The notes beneath the pieces are model-generated. The model was not told the origin of the DNA. It saw only the letters and a list, made by a program, of their open reading frames with translations, and ran no database searches. 49,711 nt of DNA from NCBI RefSeq assembly GCF_018739865.1, contig NZ_JADOER010000006.1:1-49711 (forward strand). Reading direction: 5' to 3'. Below, piece after piece: positions 43,261 through 49,711 of the stretch (position 1 is the first letter of the stretch; every line of letters begins with the position of its first letter). Source of the stretch: Leptothoe kymatousa TAU-MAC 1615. Its GTDB lineage: Bacteria > Cyanobacteriota > Cyanobacteriia > Phormidesmidales > Phormidesmidaceae. Position numbers and translations under genes: made by a program.

Positions 43261-43290
43261 AGGAGAAAGAACTGCTAGCAGGTATACCTT

Positions 43291-44604
43291 TTACCCCTCT
43301 TCTACTTTGAAGAAGTCTAATAAAAACAAGGTGTAGATTTTTGTTGCCGCTACCACCTTATCCATATCGATAAACTCATTTACGGGGGGCCAACCGTCTT
43401 CGCCGGGGCCAAAGGTAATGGATGGAATGCCACTGTGGGAGAAGCGCAGGGTGTCGCAGTAAGCGTTTTTGCGATAGAGCACCGGATCTTTGCCTAGGAT
43501 CTGTTGATACGCCCTCGATAGTGCCTGGACATGGTCCGCATCTTCAGCCACTTCGATGGAAGCAGGGACAAAAGTCTCTCCATCTACTTGGGTGATCGTT
43601 GCCTGGAAGGTGGGATCTGCCGCCTGAAGTTCAGCGATTACTTTCTCCATATCCTGCACAATTGACCCATAGGTCATACCCGGCACTAGGCCAATGACCC
43701 AGACCCTGGCCTTACAGGATGGCGGTGTAAACTGTCCTTCACCAATTTGCCCCGCTTCAATTTTGACCGGGCAAATGCTGGGCTGGGTGGGGCCATAGAT
43801 TTGGGGCGCTTCGTGGGTAAAGGTTGTGTTGCGCAGGGCCTCGATGAGCTGGGCCATGTGTAATACAGGATTGACGCCTTCATCGGGTCGCCAGATGTGC
43901 GATCGCACCCCTGTAGTTTCAATATCCACCAAGCATAGTCCCGAATGGGCGAGGGCAATGCCAATGCCCCAGTCGTCTCCCTCGGTCCAGGAGGTGGGCT
44001 CTGCCGTAATCTCATAGTCGGCAGTAAGGCCATACTCATTCAGTAGGTGCAGTGCCCCGGCCCTACCATGGCGTTCTTCGTCAACGGTGTAGGCGCAGAT
44101 GAGCTCACCATTAATTTTCACCCCGGCCTGGCGCAACATTTCAATGGCAATGAGCTGGCAGGTCATATTGCCCCGGGTATCAGAGGTGCCACGACCGTAG
44201 AGATATTTGCCCTGTAGCGTGGCGTTGTAGGGGTTGTGGCCCGACATGTCCCACTCGGCTGGATCACAGGAGGGATAGGTATCTAGGTGATCGTTAAAGA
44301 TGAGGGATGGCCCAGGCAAGCCATCATTCCAGCGACCGACCACATTGGGGCGGCCTTCAATGGCGGACACCCATTCCACATCGAGGCCCAGGGACTGCAA
44401 ATGTTGGCCCACCTGTTTGGAAATGTCTTCTTCATGGGCCATGGGAAACTCTGGATCGATGGAGTTTCCACAGCCTGGTTGGCCAGTGGGCACCAGGTCT
44501 TTGATGAGCTGAACACATTTTTCTTGGGTAATACCCGCTAAGACTTGTTGTTGTAGCTCAGTTAATTCTGATTGATCTGTGAGGGTCTCTAACATTGAAT
44601 GCAC
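43291..44604 (-). CDS. M20 family metallohydrolase (ArgE/DapE-like)
   Basis: Zinc-dependent peptidase/deacylase-type enzyme of 437 residues. The metal ligands appear in NDHLDTYP (His/Asp), GRGTSDTRGNM (bridging Asp), VDEERHGRAGA (Glu-Glu), a downstream EITAEPTSW and a late His (FGPGEDGWPPVNEFI). A lid domain lies at about 215-330. Family members remove N-acyl or N-carbamoyl groups from amino acids. The gene sits in the same direction between the ABC importer and the biuret-hydrolase-like gene, so it may process the imported ureide or N-acyl compound. The substrate is not identifiable. Confidence 0.85.
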   Translation of the reverse strand: MHSMLETLTDQSELTELQQQVLAGITQEKCVQLIKDLVPTGQPGCGNSIDPEFPMAHEEDISKQVGQHLQSLGLDVEWVSAIEGRPNVVGRWNDGLPGPSLIFNDHLDTYPSCDPAEWDMSGHNPYNATLQGKYLYGRGTSDTRGNMTCQLIAIEMLRQAGVKINGELICAYTVDEERHGRAGALHLLNEYGLTADYEITAEPTSWTEGDDWGIGIALAHSGLCLVDIETTGVRSHIWRPDEGVNPVLHMAQLIEALRNTTFTHEAPQIYGPTQPSICPVKIEAGQIGEGQFTPPSCKARVWVIGLVPGMTYGSIVQDMEKVIAELQAADPTFQATITQVDGETFVPASIEVAEDADHVQALSRAYQQILGKDPVLYRKNAYCDTLRFSHSGIPSITFGPGEDGWPPVNEFIDMDKVVAATKIYTLFLLDFFKVEEG

Positions 44605-44676
44605 TCCTAAAATAAATGATTCGCATTACAAGCGGCACAAGGTTAACTAGAAAAGAGTTTTGTGGAAGTCGAATTA

Positions 44677-44720
44677 CATCCCCTCTTGGGAGGGGTGCCG
44701 ATTAGGCGGGGTGGGTTTCC
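44677..44720. repeat. Dispersed CCCCTCTTGGGAGGGG repeat
   Basis: CATCCCCTCTTGGGAGGGG, followed by GTGCC and GGCGGGGTGGGT, is the same unit as the reverse complement of 2649-2702. It lies between the permease and the M20 gene. Confidence 0.65.
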
Positions 44721-44792
44721 CCTCTCAGAACGGGAAAGGCGATCGGTTTTTCGCATGATTCTTTCCTCTTTGACTCCTCACGGCCTAATGCG

Positions 44793-45632
44793 CTACCCCT
44801 GCCAATGAACAACCCGTGAAGCAATGATTCTGAGTAGGAAGTCGGACATGACGCCGAAAAAGCCAATCATAAGAATGCCGACAAATAGGCCTTCCACATT
44901 AAAAAATGTGCTGGCATCCTGGATGATGTAGCCAATGCCCAAGTCTCCGGCCAATAATTCTGCCGCCACTAGAATGCCAAAGTCTACGGATAGGGCCACT
45001 CGCATGCCGGTAAAGATGCTCGGTAGCGCCGCTGGCAAAATTACATATAGGAAAATGGCCAGGTCGTTGGCGCCTAAGGTTTGGGCGGCGAGAATTTTGT
45101 CCTTGGGACAAGATTGAACACCTGCCATTGTATTTAGCATAACGATTAGGGCTCCAGCATAAAGAATGATTAATACTTTGGAGACTTCGCCAATGCCAAA
45201 CCAGAGGATAAACAGGGTGATGAAGGCCAGGGGCGGAATAGGCCGCAACAGTTCGGTAACAACGTAAAAGGCGGCGCGTACATATTTGTAGTAGCCCATG
45301 AGCAACCCTAGGAGCAGGCCTACGAGGGTGCCAACGGTAAAGGCCGTAAACACTCGCCGAAGACTGCCGAGGACATGGCTGAGCAGGGGAGTGCCCGCAT
45401 AGCCTTTTCGGGTCATGGCGAAGAACTCGTTGACAATGCCCGATAAACTGGGGAGAAAGAGTTCATCCACCCAGCCCATGCGGGTGGTCATTTCCCAGAG
45501 AATGAGGATAAGGGAGGGAATTGCGATCGCAACACAAAACAACATTGCTTTCTCTCGCAATGCCTGGGTTTGGAGGTCCTGTCCCTCAAAGGCAGTCATC
45601 TTGTCGGAGGATTTCGACATTTTTAATTGCAT
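44793..45632 (-). CDS. ABC transporter permease (SsuC/TauC/NrtB-like)
   Basis: Inner-membrane permease of 279 residues with about six transmembrane segments. The EAA motif reads KILAAQTLGANDLAIFLYVILPAALP at about 185-210. The N-terminal 30 residues are charged and cytoplasmic. It belongs to the nitrate/sulfonate/taurine/pyrimidine-type family. It is third gene of a binding protein-ATPase-permease operon, separated from the ATPase by 119 bases containing two palindromic repeats. Substrate unknown, probably the ureide or amide used by the neighbouring hydrolases. Confidence 0.88.
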   Translation of the reverse strand: MQLKMSKSSDKMTAFEGQDLQTQALREKAMLFCVAIAIPSLILILWEMTTRMGWVDELFLPSLSGIVNEFFAMTRKGYAGTPLLSHVLGSLRRVFTAFTVGTLVGLLLGLLMGYYKYVRAAFYVVTELLRPIPPLAFITLFILWFGIGEVSKVLIILYAGALIVMLNTMAGVQSCPKDKILAAQTLGANDLAIFLYVILPAALPSIFTGMRVALSVDFGILVAAELLAGDLGIGYIIQDASTFFNVEGLFVGILMIGFFGVMSDFLLRIIASRVVHWQG

Positions 45633-45690
45633 CAGGCGTTTATCCCTTGCTTATCAATCACCATGACCGTTATCGATGGCCCCCTGTCCG

Positions 45691-45751
45691 GTGGGCGCCG
45701 CCCAACCTTGGGTAGTGCCACTAGCCGGTTATTTGTTGGGCGCTGCCCAAC
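45691..45751. repeat. Pair of GTGGGCGCCGCCCAAC palindromic repeats
   Basis: Two copies (45691-45706 and 45735-45751) of a G/C palindrome of the GTTGGGC-GCT-GCCCAAC type fill the ATPase/permease gap. The same GGTTGGG theme appears at 4079, 5453 and 5541. It may be a REP-like element. Confidence 0.55.
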
Positions 45752-46570
45752 CTACTCGATGGCTTTCATTTTTAAATACAGATCGGTGCGGTATTGGTTA
45801 AAGGCATCCGAAACTCGGTTCATGGCGGTATAGCGAGGCTCGGGCAAGTGAATCTTGATATCGTGGGCAATGCCCCCCAGGTTGCGGTCCAAAATCACGA
45901 TGCGATCGCTTAAAAACACAGCCTCCTCAATACTGTGGGTGACAAACAAAATCGCCCCCGATACCTGTTCATGCAGCTTTAGCAATTCTTCCTGCAGACC
46001 CTCACGGGTTTGCACATCAACCGCAGCAAAGGGTTCATCCATAAGCAAAATCTCTGGCTGCACCACCATGGACCGAGCCACCGCCACCCGCTGCCGCATG
46101 CCCCCGGAAAGCTGATATGGATATTTGCGCTCGTTGCCTCGCAAGCCCACCAGCGCAATAATGGTCTCCACACGTTTTTTCCGTTCGTGCTTAGAAACTG
46201 CCTGAAATCGAAAGCCAAAACCAACGTTCTGTTCAACGGTCATCCAATCAAACAGGGCATTGCTTTGAAACACAACTCCCCGTCTGGCCGAGGGGCCTTT
46301 AATGTCTTCCCCTCCATGGGTAACCCTACCCAGGAGAGGTTTATAAAACCCAGCGATTAGATTTAAAATCGTTGACTTACCACATCCGGAAGGGCCCAAT
46401 AAGGTCAAAAACTCTCCCTGTTTAATTTCTAAATCTAGGTCTTGTAGAACTAACCGTTTGTGACTGTAGCCAAAGGAGACCCGATCTAGGGAAATAAGCT
46501 GAGCTGGAGAGTTTTCCAGCTCAGACTGACGATCTAGGGAACTTACCGGATGGATAGGAGATTTGGACAT
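45752..46570 (-). CDS. ABC transporter ATPase (SsuB/TauB/NrtD-like)
   Basis: ATPase of 272 residues. Walker [11 protein letters not shown]-loop FQSNALFDWMTVEQNVGFGF, signature [13 protein letters not shown], Walker [18 protein letters not shown] and H-loop VTHSIEEAVFL. It energises the adjacent permease. It starts 17 bases after the binding-protein stop. The C-terminal EPRYTAMNRVSDAFNQYR is typical of the taurine/nitrate family. Confidence 0.9.
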   Translation of the reverse strand: MSKSPIHPVSSLDRQSELENSPAQLISLDRVSFGYSHKRLVLQDLDLEIKQGEFLTLLGPSGCGKSTILNLIAGFYKPLLGRVTHGGEDIKGPSARRGVVFQSNALFDWMTVEQNVGFGFRFQAVSKHERKKRVETIIALVGLRGNERKYPYQLSGGMRQRVAVARSMVVQPEILLMDEPFAAVDVQTREGLQEELLKLHEQVSGAILFVTHSIEEAVFLSDRIVILDRNLGGIAHDIKIHLPEPRYTAMNRVSDAFNQYRTDLYLKMKAIE

Positions 46571-46587
46571 GGAGTAACAATTGGCTA

Positions 46588-47691
46588 CTATTTTGACTCA
46601 AGATAGTCCGCTACGTAGGAAGAATTAATTAGCGGAGCTAAGTCTTCGGGGACGCTATCCAAACGGCCTTGATCCACAAGGAACGCGCCGTATTCTTCAT
46701 AGGCTTTGTACAAATTGGTGGATTGTGGTTGCCCCGGTGCCCCTAACCATTCATCGGTCAACTGATTTTCCATTAACACGACGGTCGAGCCCTGCCGACC
46801 CACCATGGCACCAAACTCTTCAGGGGTCAGGTTAAGCCGCTCGGCCTCCCATTTCTGACCGGACTTAGGATCGGCTAGATAATCTTGCTGCGCCATATCC
46901 CAGGCTTCCATAAACTTGGTCATCACCTCAGGATTGGCCTCGGCAAATTCCTTACGCACGGCCCAAAGTGCCACAGCATAGGCCCCGATGGATTTGGCCG
47001 TGGCAATGTCTTTTCCACCTAGCTCGTTGAGCTTACCGGCGGCGGGTTCCCAGGTCCAAGCCGCGTCAATTTTCCCAGCCGCGAAGGCCGCTGCCATCTC
47101 TGAGGGATTGAGATTCACCAGATTGACATCATTTTGAGAGATGCCGGCCTGGTCGATGGCCGCCAGCAAAGAATGATGCCCGGAGGTGCCGATGGTAACG
47201 CCGATGGTCTTTCCATTTAGGCTGGCCACATCTGGTGCGGCTTCCCCAGCAATCAGGCGTTCTGCCGTTAGCGGTGCATGGTCTAATAGCACCACTTCAA
47301 TATCAATACCGGTGGCAAAGGCGGTTAAGGAGGGGAAGGGGAAGAACCACGTAATATCCACTTCCCCTGCAGCTAGGGCCGGTACCATGGCCCCCCCTGA
47401 GGAGTAAGGGGCGAGTTCCACATCTAGGCCAACTTTCTCAAAATATCCTTCCTTGGCGGCAACCATGGTGATGTTGTTGATATCACCGGTCTGGAAGCCC
47501 ACCCGTACCTTGGGCATATCTGCGGCCGGTGCTGCAGCGACTTCGGTCACGGCTTCTGTTGTTGTTTCAACAGCATCAGTAACCTTCTCTGTTGGTGCAC
47601 ATCCAATGGCAAAGGCCAAGGAACAAGCCGTTAGACTACCTAATGCAAAAAACTTACGTCGGCTGAAAAAATGCTTAACTGATCGCTGCAT
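46588..47691 (-). CDS. ABC transporter solute-binding lipoprotein (TauA/SsuA/NMT1-like)
   Basis: Periplasmic binding protein of 367 residues. The Tat-type lipoprotein signal has RRKFFALG at 11-18 and a Cys at 31. A Thr/Val/Ala-rich linker (35-58) precedes the binding domain (KVRVGFQTGDINNITMVAAKEGYFEKVGLDVEL, GTSGHHSLLAAIDQAGI, DAAWTWEPAAGKLNELGG). ATG 47691 is chosen because GGAGG lies 4 bases upstream and the family starts near the signal. It is divergent from the allophanate hydrolase gene. The ligand may be biuret, a ureide or a related compound. Confidence 0.88.
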   Translation of the reverse strand: MQRSVKHFFSRRKFFALGSLTACSLAFAIGCAPTEKVTDAVETTTEAVTEVAAAPAADMPKVRVGFQTGDINNITMVAAKEGYFEKVGLDVELAPYSSGGAMVPALAAGEVDITWFFPFPSLTAFATGIDIEVVLLDHAPLTAERLIAGEAAPDVASLNGKTIGVTIGTSGHHSLLAAIDQAGISQNDVNLVNLNPSEMAAAFAAGKIDAAWTWEPAAGKLNELGGKDIATAKSIGAYAVALWAVRKEFAEANPEVMTKFMEAWDMAQQDYLADPKSGQKWEAERLNLTPEEFGAMVGRQGSTVVLMENQLTDEWLGAPGQPQSTNLYKAYEEYGAFLVDQGRLDSVPEDLAPLINSSYVADYLESK

Positions 47692-48012
47692 AATTGCCTC
47701 CAAATAAATGCCGATATCTGAAAGTAATACCTCGCACGTAAACCTAATGTGACAGGTGCAAAAATATAAAGCGTATCTAGCATCACAAATTCTTCTTTGC
47801 CATGGCGTTTATCGATAACTAAAATCTATGGACCCATAGAAACCATCTTTTGAACCTGGTAAAACCCTTGAAAATCATGGGCTATTGTTAGACTACCGTC
47901 ACATTCACTCTGGCCATATCGTTCCATGGGGCTGCTACTGAAGTGCAATGTTGTAGCTAGGCTGGCGGCCATAGCGGAAATGAAAAATTAGGCATGATCA
48001 AACCAAACAACT

Positions 48013-49470
48013 ATGTCGAAAGTAAGTCAGACCATTAATGAAAAGATAATGGCTCAACAAATTGGGTTAGACATTCCTTTAGCTATTTCCTCGCTTCGCA
48101 ACGCCTATGCCCAGGGAACGCTGACGCCCATCCATGTGGTTAAAACTATTCTCACGGCCCTAGAAAAGCGTGGAGATGATGGTATTTGGATCTACACCAC
48201 CCCTGGGGACAGCCTAATGGACCGGGCCATGGCTCTGGCGGATATGTCAGCCAGCCAGCGATCGCAGCTGCCCCTATGGGGTATTCCCTTTAGCATCAAA
48301 GACTGTATCGATGTGGCCGGTCAGCCCACGTCGGCTGGGTGCCCGGGCTTTACCTATACTGCGGAACACACGAATCCAGCGGTGCAGAAACTGTTGGATG
48401 CAGGGGCCATCCTCATTGGTAAAACCAACCTAGATCAGTTTGCCACCGGGTTAGTGGGGGTGCGCACCGGCTATCGAGTGCCCCACAATGCATTTTCCCC
48501 AGACTATGTGCCAGGCGGGTCTAGTTCAGGGGCCGCCCTCTCTGTTGCGGCAGGCTTGGTGTCCTTTGCCATGGGTACCGATACGGGGGGCTCGGGCCGT
48601 GTCCCCGCCGGGTACAACAACGTTGTCGGTCTAAAACCCACTAAGGGATTGTTGAGCACCCGCCATATGGTCGCCGCTTGTCGTACCCTAGACTGTCTGT
48701 CTGTGTTTGCCCTTACGGCCATGGATGCCGAACAGGTTTTTCAGGTGGCCCAAGGCTTTGACCAGGAAGATCCTTATGCTCGACTAGACCAAGGTGGGAC
48801 AGGCCCCCTTAAAACCTATGCCCCTGGGCAATCGTTTCGGTTTGGCGTACCTAGATCCGATCAGCGGGCATTTTTTGGTAACACAGCCGTTCAAGCACAG
48901 TATGCCCAGGCGATTAAAACTCTCATGGGTTTAGGGGGCACCTGTGTTGATATTGATTACGAGCCTTTTTTGGAGGCCAATGAGTTGTTATTTCATGGAC
49001 CTTGGGTCGCTGAGCGTTATGCCTCAGTGGGAGAGTTTGTCGAAAAAGAGCCAAATTCTGTTTTTCCGGTTGTGCGCGATATTGTTCTTAAGGCTAAAAC
49101 CCTGACCGCCGCTGACGCCTTTGCAGGGCTGTACAGCCTAGAGCGCCTAAAGCGCTTGGTGCACCCCATTTGGGATGAGATTGATTGCCTAGTGGTGCCC
49201 ACGACCGGCACCACCTATCGCCTCGATGATGTGGCCGCGGCTCCGCTGAAACGCAATAGCGATATGGGTTACTACACTAACTTTGTTAATTTGTTGGACT
49301 TGAGTGCGATCGCAGTTCCCAACGAATTCCAACCCAACGGCATTCCCACGGGCATCACATTAATTGCCCCTCCCCATTGCGAGCACTATTTAGTTGGTTT
49401 GGGCGATAGCTTCCACCGCACCAAAAATACGCAACTGGGAGCCACAGCCTTTACCCTGGGGGAGACTTAA
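48013..49470 (+). CDS. atzF: Allophanate hydrolase, AtzF-type amidase domain only
   Basis: Amidase-signature enzyme of 485 residues. Catalytic Lys96 (IPFSIKDCIDVAG), Ser170 (PGGSSSGAALS) and Ser194 (GTDTGGSGRVP) lie exactly 5 residues higher than Lys91, Ser165 and Ser189 of Pseudomonas AtzF. GAILIGKTNLDQFATGLVG and NNVVGLKPTKGL are shared with it. Expected reaction: allophanate to ammonia and CO2 (via carbamates). The protein ends near residue 480, so the C-terminal domain of the roughly 600-residue AtzF is missing. A second ATG at 48049 is possible. Divergent from the ABC importer. Confidence 0.88.
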   Translation: MSKVSQTINEKIMAQQIGLDIPLAISSLRNAYAQGTLTPIHVVKTILTALEKRGDDGIWIYTTPGDSLMDRAMALADMSASQRSQLPLWGIPFSIKDCIDVAGQPTSAGCPGFTYTAEHTNPAVQKLLDAGAILIGKTNLDQFATGLVGVRTGYRVPHNAFSPDYVPGGSSSGAALSVAAGLVSFAMGTDTGGSGRVPAGYNNVVGLKPTKGLLSTRHMVAACRTLDCLSVFALTAMDAEQVFQVAQGFDQEDPYARLDQGGTGPLKTYAPGQSFRFGVPRSDQRAFFGNTAVQAQYAQAIKTLMGLGGTCVDIDYEPFLEANELLFHGPWVAERYASVGEFVEKEPNSVFPVVRDIVLKAKTLTAADAFAGLYSLERLKRLVHPIWDEIDCLVVPTTGTTYRLDDVAAAPLKRNSDMGYYTNFVNLLDLSAIAVPNEFQPNGIPTGITLIAPPHCEHYLVGLGDSFHRTKNTQLGATAFTLGET

Positions 49471-49711
49471 TCGCCAGCCACCCCATAACCAAATTTTTCT
49501 CCCCACCGAGTTAAACGCGCTCAGAAACGCGCTCTGTGCTCTCTGGGTATGGATTAAACACCCATGGCTGCCCTCGATTTCATAATGAATAAAAGAAATC
49601 TATGGATCTAATCAGAATCATTATCCAAGCATGCGGCAGATCTGGAGTTTAGACAAATAATCTCATCAAGAGCGATCTGCCATTGAGACAGATCACTCCA
49701 TGGGCGACTCT
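49471..49711. other. Right-hand end, non-coding
   Basis: No gene is supported here. GGCAGATC (49635-49642) and GATCTGCC (49674-49681) form an inverted repeat, with GACAGATCACT shortly after. It could be the terminator region of atzF or promoter sequence of a gene beyond the window. Confidence 0.3.

Noticed and set aside
1..49711. CRISPR arrays, tRNA or rRNA genes, intact insertion sequences
   Set aside because: No regularly spaced repeats, no rRNA-like conserved stretches, no transposase frame and no tRNA noticed by eye; a tRNAscan-type search was not possible.

Overview
The window is about 50 kb of cyanobacterial chromosome. The evidence is the repeated HIP1 octamer GCGATCGC (roughly 18 copies noticed by eye, for example near 12229, 18059, 33291 and 49306), a cyanobacterial-style nitrate/cyanate-type ABC transporter plus cyanase, and a CoaR-type regulator known from cyanobacteria. 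I cannot name the species. No rRNA, tRNA, CRISPR array, prophage or intact transposase was recognised.

Almost everything reads as an accessory island for scavenging nitrogen from small organic and C-N compounds. From left to right: a multicopper oxidase; a TetR regulator; a divergent NTF2-like (DUF1348) gene facing an OsmC / acyl-CoA-dehydrogenase-like pair; two paralogous Tat-lipoprotein solute-binding proteins flanking a divergent histidine kinase and a REC-AraC response regulator; cyanate-type permease and ATPase genes and cyanase (5.7-14.2 kb); a CoaR-like cobalt sensor and a cluster A-I metal ABC transporter (14.4-18.7 kb); a LysR regulator; formamidase fmdA with fmdB and a five-gene UrtABCDE/FmdDEF-type amide or urea importer (20.1-27.4 kb); divergent aliphatic amidase amiE; a complete urease operon ureABCGDEF (29.8-35.2 kb).

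Then, all on the minus strand, come two separate nitrile-hydratase-family enzymes: a classical cobalt-type nitrile hydratase (beta, alpha, accessory protein) with a CobW-type GTPase and an FGE-like protein, and a second alpha/beta pair that looks closer to thiocyanate hydrolase or three-subunit nitrile hydratases (35.9-41.7 kb). After a broken Lrp-type regulator there is a biuret-hydrolase-like enzyme, an M20 hydrolase, an NMT1/TauA-type ABC importer and a divergent AtzF-type allophanate hydrolase (42.4-49.5 kb).

Taken together the genes give routes from nitriles to amides to acid plus ammonia, from cyanate to ammonia and CO2, from urea to ammonia and CO2, and from biuret via allophanate to ammonia and CO2, each with its own importer or regulator. 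Metal supply fits too: nickel chaperones for urease, and a cobalt sensor, metal importer and CobW chaperone near two enzymes carrying the cobalt-type VCTLCSC motif. Main oddities: roughly 140-residue Cys/His-bearing extensions in front of the export signals of both cyanate-type binding proteins; a three-copy family of about 96-bp MITE-like repeats; a 25-bp motif shared by promoters of the left-hand operons; a 240-bp imperfect palindrome between urease and nitrile hydratase; and a truncated regulator next to a frameshifted zinc-ribbon remnant.
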